Notes: generated by a model from the letters alone, not told the origin. A DNA stretch of 64,000 bases from Vogesella urethralis (GCF_007644045.2 NZ_VMDW02000084.1:1-64000), one strand, 5' to 3'. Positions 54,145 through 62,331 are shown, counted from the stretch's first letter. Numbers and translations: made by a program.

Positions 54145-54278
54145 CCCCCGGCTGCGCCTGCGGCTTATCCGGGCTACGGTCTTGTCCGGGTGTGGGTTTG
54201 TTCCGCCGGATGCGGCAGTGGCTTGCTGTTTCCCCGGATGCGCCTGCGGCTTATCCGGGCTACGGTGTTGTTCGGGTG
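54145..54278. repeat. REP-like direct repeats
   Basis: Two copies of a GCCTGCGGCTTATCCGGGCT-containing unit, with a 28-base identical core at 54153-54180 and 54239-54266, 86 bases apart, each followed by a related CGGGTG tail. In copy 2, CCCGGAT pairs with ATCCGGG. The layout and wording resemble enterobacterial REP/BIME elements. A shorter related palindrome (CCGCCGGATGCGG) lies between them. Confidence 0.7.
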
Positions 54279-54299
54279 AGGGCGGGGCAAGGTTGTTCA

Positions 54300-54311
54300 A
54301 GGTTGGCCGCA
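54300..54311 (+). repeat. Uptake-sequence-like word, exact copy before thiL
   Basis: AGGTTGGCCGCA lies 33 bases before the thiL start, directly followed by CTTGCGGCC in a small dyad with it. Confidence 0.8.
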
Positions 54312-54344
54312 AGCAGGCTTGCGGCCCAGTGTGGTGATGACGGC

Positions 54345-55286
54345 ATGACCGAATTCGATTTGATCCGGCAGCATTTTACCCGCGCCGCACCCAATGCGGT
54401 GTTGGGCGTGGGGGACGATGCGGCCATCGTGCGGCCAACCCCGGGTTGTGACCTGCACGTGTCCACCGACATGCTGGTGGAAAACTGCCATTTCTTTGCC
54501 GATGTCTGCCCCGAAGCGCTGGGGCACAAGGCGCTGGCGGTGAATCTGTCCGATATGGCGGCGATGGGCGCCACGCCGCGCTGGGTAACGCTGGCGCTGG
54601 CGTTGCCGGTGCTGGATGCCGACTGGGCGGCCGCGTTTGCGCGCGGCTTCTTTGGCCTGGCGGCCGAGCACGGCGTTAGCGTAGTGGGGGGCGATACCAC
54701 CCGTGGCCCGCTGACGCTATCGGTGACCATCTTTGGCGAAACGCCGCACGGCCAGGCCTTGCGCCGCGACGCGGCGCAACCGGGCGACGATATCTGGGTG
54801 TCCGGCCAGCTGGGCCTGGCGGCGGCAGCGCTGCAGCAGCGTTTGTCGGGTGCCGGTTTGGCATTGCCTGCCGATTGCCTACGCAAACTGGAGCGCCCGC
54901 AGCCGCGGGTGGCGCTGGGCCGTGCCTTGCTGGGTGTGGCGCACGCGGCGCTGGACGTGTCCGATGGCTTTGCGGCCGACTTGTCGCATATCCTGGCGCG
55001 CTCCGGCGTCGGCGCCGAGGTGTGGGCGGCGGCCTTGCCGACGCACCCGCAGCTGGCGGCCGAACGCACGCGCTGGCTGCCGGCCATTGCCGCCGGGGGG
55101 GACGATTACGAGCTGTGCTTTACCGCCGCGCCGGCGCAAGCGGCGGCGGTAGAGGCGGCTGCTGCCGCGGTGGGGGTGGCGGTGAGCAAGGTTGGCCGCA
55201 TTGTGGCCGGTAGCGGTTTGCGGCTGCTGGATGCCGGCGGCCAGGCCATCACGCTGGAAAGGTTGGGTTATGACCACTTTGCCTAA
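54345..55286 (+). CDS. thiL: Thiamine-monophosphate kinase
   Basis: Phosphorylates thiamine monophosphate to the active diphosphate. The 313-residue PurM-like protein has TEFDLIRQHFTRAA at the N terminus, GVGDDAAIV (metal binding), STDMLVENCHF, NLSDMAAMGATPRW and GGDTTRG, and LDVSDGFAADLSHI later. ATG at 54345; the site upstream is weak. Its 3' end overlaps pgpA by 17 bases, so the pair is coupled. Contains an exact uptake-like word at 55189. Confidence 0.95.
   Translation: MTEFDLIRQHFTRAAPNAVLGVGDDAAIVRPTPGCDLHVSTDMLVENCHFFADVCPEALGHKALAVNLSDMAAMGATPRWVTLALALPVLDADWAAAFARGFFGLAAEHGVSVVGGDTTRGPLTLSVTIFGETPHGQALRRDAAQPGDDIWVSGQLGLAAAALQQRLSGAGLALPADCLRKLERPQPRVALGRALLGVAHAALDVSDGFAADLSHILARSGVGAEVWAAALPTHPQLAAERTRWLPAIAAGGDDYELCFTAAPAQAAAVEAAAAAVGVAVSKVGRIVAGSGLRLLDAGGQAITLERLGYDHFA
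55189..55200 (+). repeat. Uptake-sequence-like word, exact copy inside thiL
   Basis: AGGTTGGCCGCA coding for Lys-Val-Gly-Arg-Ile, same reading as the copy in the thioesterase gene. Confidence 0.7.
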
Positions 55287-55767
55287 GCCGGACGTGCGCT
55301 TTTTGCTGCGCCACCCGGCACACTTTCTGGCGCTGGGTTTTGGCAGCGGCTTGATTACCCCGGCGCCGGGTACCTGGGGCAGCATTGCCGCCTTGCCGCT
55401 GGCGGCGGGTTTGCAGCTGGCTGGCGTGCACGGTGTGATGCTGGCTTGGCTGGCGTTGCCGCTGTTTGTGCTGGGGGTGTGGGTGTGCGACGTTACCGGC
55501 CGCGCGTTGGGTGTGGCCGATAGCGGCCATATCGTGTGGGACGAAATCGTGGCCATGCTGCTGGTGCTGGCGGCGGTGCCGGCGACGCCGCTGGCGTGGT
55601 TGGCCGCGCTGCTGGCGTTCCGTGTGTTCGACATCGTCAAGCCGTGGCCGATACGCTGGCTGGACGCCCGCGTGCACGGCGGCTTCGGCGTGATGCTGGA
55701 CGATGTGGTGGCGGCGCTGTTTGCCGTGATTGTGCTGCAGCCGGTGCTGCCGTATTTGTCGGCTTGA
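55270..55767 (+). CDS. pgpA: Phosphatidylglycerophosphatase A
   Basis: Inner-membrane phosphatase that turns phosphatidylglycerophosphate into phosphatidylglycerol. The 165-residue protein has LGFGSGLITPAPGTWGSIAA, VWDEIVAM (acidic site), and FRVFDIVKPWPIRWLD then GGFGVMLDDVVAAL, all diagnostic. GGAAAGG lies before ATG 55270, inside the end of thiL. Confidence 0.95.
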   Translation: MTTLPKPDVRFLLRHPAHFLALGFGSGLITPAPGTWGSIAALPLAAGLQLAGVHGVMLAWLALPLFVLGVWVCDVTGRALGVADSGHIVWDEIVAMLLVLAAVPATPLAWLAALLAFRVFDIVKPWPIRWLDARVHGGFGVMLDDVVAALFAVIVLQPVLPYLSA

Positions 55768-55788
55768 TGGCGGGGTGTAAGGCGCAAA

Positions 55789-55808
55789 GGCGGCCACGCG
55801 TGGCCGCC
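55789..55808. terminator. GC-rich hairpin after pgpA
   Basis: Stem GGCGGCCAC / GTGGCCGCC with a 2-base loop; precedes the stronger terminator at 55832. Confidence 0.5.
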
Positions 55809-55831
55809 CTTGTTGTGTCGCCAACACGTAA

Positions 55832-55858
55832 AAAAACCCGGCCGGAGCCGGGTTTTTA
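55832..55858. terminator. Bidirectional terminator, pgpA / rhlE
   Basis: Stem AAAAACCCGGC / GCCGGGTTTTT with loop CGGA between convergent genes. Confidence 0.92.
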
Positions 55859-55876
55859 TTTGCTGCGCTAGCAGGC

Positions 55877-57193
55877 TTACTCGCTGCGCGGGCGACGGTC
55901 GCTGCTGCCGCCGTTGCGCGGGCCGTTGCTGCGGCGATCGCCGTAGCCGCCACGGTTGCCACCGTAGCCACCGCCCGGTTTGCGGTCGCCGTAGCCACCA
56001 CCGTTACCGCGACGCGGGCCGCCTTTGCCGGCCGGACGGCCTTTCGGCGGGCGACGGGTCGGTTCCAGGCCCTGGATGACGGCTTCAGCCAGCTGGCGCT
56101 TCAGGTATTGCTCGATACGACGTACGCGGTGGAATTCGCGCGATTCGGCGATGGTGATCGCCACGCCGCTACGGCCGGCACGACCGGTACGGCCAATGCG
56201 GTGTACGTAGTCTTCGGCTTGTTTCGGCAGATCGTAGTTCACTACCAGGCCAATGCCCGGTACGTCGATGCCGCGTGCGGCCACGTCGGTTGCTACCAGA
56301 ATCTTGATGCGGCCACGACGCAGGTCGTTCAGCGTGCGGTTACGCCAGCTTTGCGGCATGTCGCCGTGCAGGCAAGCCGCGCTGTAGCCCATGTCGGACA
56401 GCTTGTCGGCGATTTCTTCGGAACCGATCTTGGTGCCGGAGAACACCACGGCCTGGTCGAAGTCGGCTTCTTTCAGGATGGCGTCCAGCAGACGGTTCTT
56501 GTGGTTGTTGTCATCTGCGTACAGCAGATGCTCTTCGATGTTGCCGCTTTCTTCCTTGCGCTCGATCTCGATGCGCTGCGGGTCGCGGGTCATGCGTTCG
56601 GCCATCTTGCCGACGATACCGTCCAGCGTGGCGGAGAACAGCAGGGTCTGGCGCTCGCTCGGGGTGGCGGCCACGATGGTTTCGATGTCTTCGATGAAGC
56701 CCATGTCCAGCATGCGGTCGGCTTCGTCCAGGATCAGCATTTCCAGGCGCGAGAAATCGATACGGCCGGAGCGCATGTGGTCCATCAGGCGGCCCGGGGT
56801 GGCCACGATGATGTCTACCGGGCGCGACAGGGCGCGGGTCTGGAAGCCGAAGGATGCGCCACCTACCAGGGTGACGGTACGCAGCCAGCGCAGCTCTTCA
56901 CCGTAGATCTGGGCGTTCTTTTCTACCTGCTGGGCCAGTTCGCGGGTCGGGGTCAGTACCAGAACGCGCGGGCCGTTGCCGGCGCCTTTGGAGCGTTCGC
57001 TGACGCGGGTCAGGGCCGGCAGCAGGAAGGCAGCGGTTTTGCCGCTACCGGTTTGGGCGGATACGAGCAGGTCGCGACCAGCGATGGCGGCAGGCACGGC
57101 TTCGCCTTGTACCGGGGTCGGCGTGTCGTAGCCGGCTTTTTCCAGTGCTTTGGCAATAGCGGGGGCCAGCCCCAGGTCGGAGAACTTCTGCAT
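55877..57193 (-). CDS. rhlE: DEAD-box RNA helicase RhlE
   Basis: ATP-dependent RNA helicase acting in ribosome assembly or RNA decay, often cold-induced. The 438-residue protein has the Q motif (PTPVQGEAVP), SAQTGSGKT, PTRELAQQV, TPGRLMD, LDEADRML, FSATLD, and HRIGRTGRAGR. The C-terminal tail (about 375-438) is low complexity with Gly-Gly-Tyr-Gly-Asp-Arg repeats for RNA contact. ATG at 57193. A good promoter lies about 200 bases upstream, leaving a long leader. Confidence 0.95.
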   Translation of the reverse strand: MQKFSDLGLAPAIAKALEKAGYDTPTPVQGEAVPAAIAGRDLLVSAQTGSGKTAAFLLPALTRVSERSKGAGNGPRVLVLTPTRELAQQVEKNAQIYGEELRWLRTVTLVGGASFGFQTRALSRPVDIIVATPGRLMDHMRSGRIDFSRLEMLILDEADRMLDMGFIEDIETIVAATPSERQTLLFSATLDGIVGKMAERMTRDPQRIEIERKEESGNIEEHLLYADDNNHKNRLLDAILKEADFDQAVVFSGTKIGSEEIADKLSDMGYSAACLHGDMPQSWRNRTLNDLRRGRIKILVATDVAARGIDVPGIGLVVNYDLPKQAEDYVHRIGRTGRAGRSGVAITIAESREFHRVRRIEQYLKRQLAEAVIQGLEPTRRPPKGRPAGKGGPRRGNGGGYGDRKPGGGYGGNRGGYGDRRSNGPRNGGSSDRRPRSE

Positions 57194-57498
57194 GAATTGT
57201 CCTTTCAGTCCGGCGTGATGCGCCGGTTGTGAGCCCGCTTGGGGTTACAGGTCATCGAACCAACCTGACGAGCGGCGAACAGCGGGTCCTGAACAGAAAG
57301 GACATGGCGGAAACGAAGCCAAATAGGGTCAGATGCGATGAGATCGTAGAGGCCCGGGACGCGGGTATTACCCCGGGCAATTTCGTGAAGGGCGCATTCT
57401 ATTGAAAATAATTCGTTTGCGCAAGGGTTTTTACAGCTCAGCCTGCGCAAGTCGCTGATTTTTCACTGGGCAGGCTGATTGTATGCAAAAAAAAGCCA
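57194..57498 (-). promoter_or_regulatory. rhlE promoter and long 5' leader
   Basis: On the minus strand, TTGCGC (57419-57424) and TAGAAT (57396-57401) are separated by exactly 17 bases, giving a likely start near 57389 and about 195 untranslated bases before rhlE. An 81-codon frame in the leader has no ribosome-binding site and is not taken as a gene. Long leaders of this kind are common in cold-induced helicase genes. Confidence 0.6.
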
Positions 57499-58272
57499 TC
57501 AGCTGCCGCTTAGCCAGCCCAGCGTGGTGGCGGTGTCGGCGCCGGGCTTGTATTCGGCCGCTAGCCAGCCGGTATAGCCGCTTTTTTCAATAAAATCAAA
57601 ATATTCCGCCAGTGGCAACGCGCCGCTGCCGGGCGCGCCACGGCCGGGGCAGTCGGCAAACTGGATGTGGGCGGTACGCGGCAGGTGGCGTGCCAGCATG
57701 GCCGGAATTGACAGATTCATGCGTGCGGCGTGGTAAAGGTCGATTTGCAGTGCAATATCTGCCGCAGGCACCCGTGCCAGCAACGCGGCTACCTCGTCCG
57801 GCGTGCGCAGCAGGAAGCCCGGCATGTCCAGGTCGTTGATGGCTTCGCAGCACAGCCGGATGCCGGTGCCGGCGAAGAAATCGGCGGCGCGCAGCAGGTT
57901 GGCCGCCAGGGTGGCTTCGCACGCCGCCCGGCTGTAGCCGTCGGCCAGGCGGCCGGGCAGGACGTTCAGCAGCGTGACGCCCAGCGTGCGGGCGTAGTGC
58001 AGCGCGGGCGGCAGCGCGGCGGCAAATTCGGCTTGCCGCGCCGGGTGGCAGGCCAGGCCAGGGCCGCCCGTCATCAGGTCGCCGGCTGCCACGTTGATCA
58101 GCAGCACCTGCGTGCCGGCGCTGCGTGCGGCGTCGGCCAGCTGCTCGGCCGGGTAGTCGTAAGGGAACTGGATCTCTACCGCCTGGAAACCGGCGTCGGC
58201 GGCACGGGCAAAGCGTTCCGGCAGCGGTACTTCGTTGAACAGCAGTGACAGGTTGGCCGCAAAGCGTGGCAT
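57499..58272 (-). CDS. hyi: Hydroxypyruvate isomerase family protein
   Basis: A 257-residue TIM-barrel sugar isomerase of the Hyi/OtnI group. PRFAANLSLLFNEVPLPERF at the N terminus is the classic start, with LCCEAINDLDMPGFLL (metal Glu) and QIDLYHAARMN, HIQFADCPGRG following. Hyi interconverts hydroxypyruvate and tartronate semialdehyde; OtnI acts on 2-oxo-tetronates. It is 4 bases after the reductase gene below and co-transcribed with it. Confidence 0.88.
   Translation of the reverse strand: MPRFAANLSLLFNEVPLPERFARAADAGFQAVEIQFPYDYPAEQLADAARSAGTQVLLINVAAGDLMTGGPGLACHPARQAEFAAALPPALHYARTLGVTLLNVLPGRLADGYSRAACEATLAANLLRAADFFAGTGIRLCCEAINDLDMPGFLLRTPDEVAALLARVPAADIALQIDLYHAARMNLSIPAMLARHLPRTAHIQFADCPGRGAPGSGALPLAEYFDFIEKSGYTGWLAAEYKPGADTATTLGWLSGS
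58250..58261 (+). repeat. Uptake-sequence-like word, exact copy at start of hyi
   Basis: Lies on the strand opposite to hyi and covers codons 4-8 (Ala-Ala-Asn-Leu). Confidence 0.75.
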
Positions 58273-58276
58273 GGGT

Positions 58277-59146
58277 TTACTCCGGCTGGTAATGCAGGAT
58301 TAGGCTGCTGAGGTCGGCCTGCGCGTGGCCGGCCTGGCAATGGGCGTGCAGTTGCTGCTGCGCCTGGCTGGCCATCGGCAATGGCCGTTGCAGTGCGGTG
58401 CCCAGCGCGGTGGCGTTATTCAGGTCTTTCAGCAGGGTGGCGGCTTTCCATTGCACCGGCTCGAATTGGCGGTCGGCCATGCGCGGGGCCAGAATCTGGA
58501 ACGGCAGCGAATCGGCAAAGCCGCCGGCCAGTGCCGGCGCCAGCAGGCTGGCGTCTACCCCTGCGGCTTCGGCCAGCTGCACGGTTTCGGCAATCAGCGC
58601 CGCGGTGCTGGCCACGATCAGCTGGTTGCACACTTTGGTGACCTGGCCGGCGCCGCAGTCGCCCATGCGGGTGACGCGCTGGCTGAGGTGGGCCAGTAAC
58701 GGGCGCAGGCGGTCGATATCGTGCGCGTCGCCGCCAGCCATGATCACCAGCTGGCCGCTTTCGGCGCCTTTGACGCCACCGGAAACCGGCGCGTCCACCC
58801 AGCGCATGCCGCAGCCTGCGGCCAACTCGGCAGCGTAGCGGCGGGTGGCGTCGGGGGCGATGCTGGAAAAGTCCACCAGTAACTGGCCGGCGTGGCCGTG
58901 GGCGGCAATGCCGCCGGCGCCGAATACCACCTCGCCAACGGCAGCGGTGTCGGCTACGCACAGCATGATGATGTCGCTGCGCTGCACCAGGGTGGCGATG
59001 CAGTCTGCCGCCACGGCGCCGGCCAGTGCGGCGGTTTTGTCCGGGCTGCGGTTCCAGACGGTAAGCGGGTAGCCGGCCGCCAACAGGCGGCGGCACAGCG
59101 GTTGGCCCATCAGGCCCAGACCGATGAATCCGATACGCGGGGTCAT
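58277..59146 (-). CDS. glxR: NAD(P)-dependent tartronate-semialdehyde-type reductase
   Basis: A 289-residue beta-hydroxyacid dehydrogenase. RIGFIGLGLMGQPLCRRLLA is the NAD(P) motif, DAPVSGGVKGAESGQL the substrate loop, and GQVTKVCNQLIVA carries the catalytic Lys. Together with the isomerase it fits glyoxylate or tartronate metabolism (GlxR), but no glyoxylate carboligase gene is adjacent, and the YgbJ/LtnD group is an alternative. ATG at 59146 is chosen; the longer frame lies in the spacer. Confidence 0.85.
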   Translation of the reverse strand: MTPRIGFIGLGLMGQPLCRRLLAAGYPLTVWNRSPDKTAALAGAVAADCIATLVQRSDIIMLCVADTAAVGEVVFGAGGIAAHGHAGQLLVDFSSIAPDATRRYAAELAAGCGMRWVDAPVSGGVKGAESGQLVIMAGGDAHDIDRLRPLLAHLSQRVTRMGDCGAGQVTKVCNQLIVASTAALIAETVQLAEAAGVDASLLAPALAGGFADSLPFQILAPRMADRQFEPVQWKAATLLKDLNNATALGTALQRPLPMASQAQQQLHAHCQAGHAQADLSSLILHYQPE

Positions 59147-59206
59147 GTGCGTTTTCCGTGCATGAAGTTGCCTTGATGCTAGCGCAGTGCCTTTCGCTTG
59201 CGCAGC

Positions 59207-59325
59207 AAAAAAAACGGGCTGGCGCGCGGCCAGCCCCGACAAGGACTCATTGCAACAAGGGAAGGCTGCCGGCAGCGGCCGGCGGGCACTCACGCTTGCG
59301 TAGCGGCGCGGTGGCAACCGCTACG
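59207..59325 (-). ncRNA. Candidate small RNA
   Basis: About 119 nt on the minus strand in a 298-bp spacer. TTGTCA (59355-59360) and TAAGCT (59332-59337) are 17 bases apart and predict a start at about 59325, exactly where a hairpin CGTAGCGG / CCGCTACG (59299-59325) begins. A second stem (GCCGGC, 59268-59283) and a CU-rich single-stranded part follow, then a terminator stem GGGCTGGC / GCCAGCCC (59216-59236) with eight T. No minus-strand gene upstream needs this terminator. The -10 is weak; no known RNA family is recognised. Confidence 0.5.
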
Positions 59326-59444
59326 TATGCCAGCTTACCCGTTGCCCGGCGTCCTGACAATGCGGATTGCATGAATGGCCAGGGCGGTGAAGCGTGGTGG
59401 CGCTTTGCGGTACAATCGCGCCTTTTTTGCAAAGGGAGATCGGG

Positions 59445-60284
59445 GTGAACGATTTGCACAGCGCCCGTTACCAGGCATCGCGCCCGTGGGCCAAGCGCGT
59501 CGCCCAGCTGTTTGCCCAGGCGCGCCAGCAGGAAGATGCCTGCACCCAGGCGGCCCAGCTGGTTCAACGCGAGCTGGCCCAACTGGCCAGCCTGTACAGC
59601 ATCAACGATACCCAGCGTGAAACCGAGTTCGTGCTGGCCGAAGCCTACGGCCTGTTCGTGCGTGACGGTCGCCGCGTCTACGGCTGCGACGCCGCGCTGG
59701 CCGCCGCCTTGCGCCATACCCGCCCGCTGGCGGCGTTGCCGGCGCAGCTGGCGCTGCCGGAAGGCACCTTTCTGCTGAGCCTGCCGGGCGAGCAGGGCGA
59801 CGCTGCCGCCTACGTGACGCACCGTGCGGCCGACAAGCGCCTGGACATCCTGCTGCTGACGCCGGACTTCGCGCCGGCTGGCGTGCCGTGCCACCAGCGC
59901 ATGGAAGCGGCGCTGACGCTGGGCGTGCATTATCCGGATAGCGTCAGCGTGCCCGATTCGCCGGCACTGGCCAGCTGGAAGCCGTGGCTGGAAGGTGTGT
60001 TTGCCGTGCTGGCGGTGTTGGCCCTGCCCAAGGTGCAGCAGGCGGCGCATTGGCTGCCGGCGCCAACGCCTGCCGAACAGCAGTGGCTGGATAGCGGCAA
60101 TGCCCGCGACCGCCAGAAAGCGCGTGCCAGCCTGCTGAAGGCCGGTGCGCAGGAAGTGCAGCTGCTGCAGTTGCCGGGCCTGGCACCGCTGCCGGCAGAG
60201 GGCGTACGCGCGGGTTACTGGCGGACGCAAGCCAGCAAAGACGGTGACAGGCTGGTATGGGTGCCGCCGCGCGCCAATGGCTAA
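59445..60284 (+). CDS. Conserved hypothetical protein
   Basis: A 279-residue cytoplasmic protein that I do not recognise. There is no signal peptide; one mildly hydrophobic stretch (GVFAVLAVLALPKVQQAAHW, near 185) could be buried or membrane-touching. It is Ala/Leu rich with many predicted helices at the N terminus (KRVAQLFAQARQQEDACTQA). Start is GTG at 59445, with AAGGGAGA 6 bases before it and TACAAT (59411-59416) as a possible -10. It ends in an uptake-like word and a terminator. Confidence 0.75.
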   Translation: MNDLHSARYQASRPWAKRVAQLFAQARQQEDACTQAAQLVQRELAQLASLYSINDTQRETEFVLAEAYGLFVRDGRRVYGCDAALAAALRHTRPLAALPAQLALPEGTFLLSLPGEQGDAAAYVTHRAADKRLDILLLTPDFAPAGVPCHQRMEAALTLGVHYPDSVSVPDSPALASWKPWLEGVFAVLAVLALPKVQQAAHWLPAPTPAEQQWLDSGNARDRQKARASLLKAGAQEVQLLQLPGLAPLPAEGVRAGYWRTQASKDGDRLVWVPPRANG

Positions 60285-60296
60285 AGGTTGGCCGCA
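60285..60296 (+). repeat. Uptake-sequence-like word, exact copy right after a stop codon
   Basis: AGGTTGGCCGCA begins one base after the stop of the hypothetical gene, just ahead of its terminator, the position most typical of uptake sequences. Confidence 0.85.
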
Positions 60297-60302
60297 GGTG
60301 CA

Positions 60303-60332
60303 AAAAAACCGCAGCCAGGGCTGCGGTTTTTT
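60303..60332. terminator. Bidirectional terminator
   Basis: Stem AAAAAACCGCAGCC / (GG)GCTGCGGTTTTTT between convergent genes. Confidence 0.9.
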
Positions 60333-60357
60333 CATGCGGCTCAGCGCGGGCTGTGAC

Positions 60358-61152
60358 TTACAGGAACTGCACGATCAGGCTGCGCAGCGTGCTCATCTCG
60401 AACGGCTTGTCACAGATGGCCGATACGCCGGCTTCTTCCACCGCCGCCAGCCGGGTTTCGTCCTGCTCGCCGGACACCATCAGGATGGGTACCGACATTT
60501 GCGGGCTGAGTGTGCGCACGTATTCGATCAGTGCTCTGCCGTCCATTTCCGGCATGTTGTAGTCGGTGATGATCAGGTCGTACTGCGTTTCTTGCAGTAG
60601 CGGAATGGCCGACATGCCGTTGGCCGCCTCATCCACGTACATGAAACCCATACGTTCCAGCACCGTGCGCAGGTAGTGGCGCGAGGTGCTGCTGTCGTCC
60701 ACCAGCAGGATGCGCTTGGTGTCCAGGTCGTAGTGCTCCAGTTCGGCGCGGGTTTCTTCGGTGTTCAGGTAGTCCAGCGCCGAGCACAGCGCACGGTCCA
60801 GCTGGCGGGTGGTAAACGGCTTGGGCAGGATGGCCAGCGCGCCGGCCTGGCGGATGGCGTCCAGCTGCTGGGCGCGGGTTTCGCTGGAAATCAGTACATA
60901 GGGCATGTCGCGGATTTCGCCGTCGGCGCGCATGGCCATCACCAGCTCGGCGCCGGTCATGTCCGGCAGGTACATGGCACTGATGGTGATATCCGGGCGC
61001 GGCAGCTCGCGCATGCGTTCCAGCCCTTGGGCGCCACTTTCCAGCAGGTCGATGTTTTCAATGCCCATCTCGCGCAGGTGGTGCTGGATGATATGGCGCT
61101 GCGTTCGGGACGGCTCGATCAGGCAGACCATCAGGTTTTGCAGATCAAACAT
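60358..61152 (-). CDS. Tandem two-receiver response regulator
   Basis: A 264-residue protein made of two CheY-like receiver domains and no output domain. The second (about 140-264) is canonical: acidic pair in LLVDDSS, phospho-Asp in IITDYNMPEMDG and Lys in CDKPF. The first (about 8-125) has lost the key residues: CLIEPS instead of the acidic pair, and Ala at the phospho-Asp position (TISAMYLPDMTG), though ILPKPF remains. It resembles chemotaxis or biofilm adaptor proteins. AGGAAAA lies before the ATG at 61152. No kinase gene is adjacent. Confidence 0.88.
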   Translation of the reverse strand: MFDLQNLMVCLIEPSRTQRHIIQHHLREMGIENIDLLESGAQGLERMRELPRPDITISAMYLPDMTGAELVMAMRADGEIRDMPYVLISSETRAQQLDAIRQAGALAILPKPFTTRQLDRALCSALDYLNTEETRAELEHYDLDTKRILLVDDSSTSRHYLRTVLERMGFMYVDEAANGMSAIPLLQETQYDLIITDYNMPEMDGRALIEYVRTLSPQMSVPILMVSGEQDETRLAAVEEAGVSAICDKPFEMSTLRSLIVQFL

Positions 61153-61232
61153 GCTGTTTTCCTGTTTTGCTTTCCTGCAAGCATAGTCACTGCGCGGCTT
61201 TTGGTCTAACCCCGAACGATAAAACGCCGTTT

Positions 61233-62153
61233 CTATAAGTCTTGCTTGCCGATTTTGCCGGCTTGGCGTTGTTCGTTTGCCGCAGTCTCGTCCAGCCACT
61301 GGCAAAAAGCCTGGATGGCCACGTCGCCGGCGGCGGCGCGCGGCGCGATCCAGCAATAGTCGCGCACTGGCACCACGGGCTGCAGCAGCGGCGCCACCAG
61401 CTTGCCGCTGTCCAACGCTTGCTGCGCCATCGGCAGCGGCCCCAGCACCACGCCCAGGCCGTCCATGGCCGCCTGCAGCGCCAGTGAAAAGCGGTCGAAG
61501 TGCAGCCGGCTGGCCGGTTTCAGCTCCGGCACGCCGGCCAGCGTGAACCAGCGTTGCCACTGCGTTGGCCGCGTGTCGGCGTACAGCAGCGTGTGCTGCG
61601 ACAGGTCGGCCGGGTTGCGGATGGGCTGGCTGGCCAGTAGCGCCGGGCTGCACAGCGGCAGCTCCCACTCTTCCAGAAACGGCTTGGCGATATGGCCGGG
61701 CCAGTCGCCGGGGCCGCGGCGGATGGCGATATCGAACGGCGTGTCCAGCCGGCTGATGTCGCGGTCGGATGTGACCAGGTGCAGGTCGATATCCGGCCAG
61801 CGCTGGCGGAAGGCGGCCAACCTGGGCAGCAGCCAGAACAGCGCAAAGGTGGGCGTAGAGTTGATCGATAGTCGGCGCTGGCGGTCGGGCTGCAACAGCT
61901 GGCTGGTGGCGTTGGCGATCAGGTCCAGGCCGTCCTGCACCTGCACCAGATAGCGCCAGCCGGTGTCGGTGAGCTTGACGCGGCCGCCGCTACGTTCAAA
62001 CAGCTGCACGCCCAGCCATTCTTCCAGCTGCTTGATCTGCTTGCTCACAGCGCCGTGCGTCACGTGCAGCTCGTTGGCCGCAGATGAGAAGCTTTCCAGC
62101 CTTGCCGCAGCTTCAAAAATGCGCAAGCCGTTGAGGGGAGGGTAGGTATTCAT
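61233..62153 (-). CDS. LysR-family regulator, GcvA-like
   Basis: A 306-residue LysR protein with the helix-turn-helix in FSSAANELHVTHGAVSKQIK and a GcvA-type effector domain (DIAIRRGPGDWPGHIAKPF). Divergent from acnB with 178 bases between the starts. A TCACAA/TTGTGA inverted repeat in the spacer overlaps the likely acnB -35 element, so this protein may control acnB. ATG at 62153. Effector unknown. Confidence 0.88.
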   Translation of the reverse strand: MNTYPPLNGLRIFEAAARLESFSSAANELHVTHGAVSKQIKQLEEWLGVQLFERSGGRVKLTDTGWRYLVQVQDGLDLIANATSQLLQPDRQRRLSINSTPTFALFWLLPRLAAFRQRWPDIDLHLVTSDRDISRLDTPFDIAIRRGPGDWPGHIAKPFLEEWELPLCSPALLASQPIRNPADLSQHTLLYADTRPTQWQRWFTLAGVPELKPASRLHFDRFSLALQAAMDGLGVVLGPLPMAQQALDSGKLVAPLLQPVVPVRDYCWIAPRAAAGDVAIQAFCQWLDETAANEQRQAGKIGKQDL

Positions 62154-62168
62154 GGCTGTGATTTTATC

Positions 62169-62223
62169 TCACAATCTATGTTTCGATTACTCGTTTGTGA
62201 TTGCGGCAACAACGGCGTAATCT
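62169..62223 (+). promoter_or_regulatory. acnB promoter with inverted repeat
   Basis: TTGTGA (62195-62200) and TAATCT (62218-62223) are 17 bases apart and point to acnB. TCACAA at 62169-62174 is the inverted partner of the -35 hexamer, a possible regulator-binding dyad. Confidence 0.55.
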
Positions 62224-62331
62224 GTGGCTGTTATTACCGGAGCGGTCACACCGCGCCGTGTGGCTGCCGGCAGGACGCACCCGCTGCCGGCAGACTGATT
62301 GCAACCAACCCAAGCAAAAAGGTCCCGTGCC

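Noticed and set aside
57205-57450. 81-codon ORF in the rhlE leader
   Set aside because: No ribosome-binding site, its start lies upstream of the predicted transcript start, and no recognisable protein.
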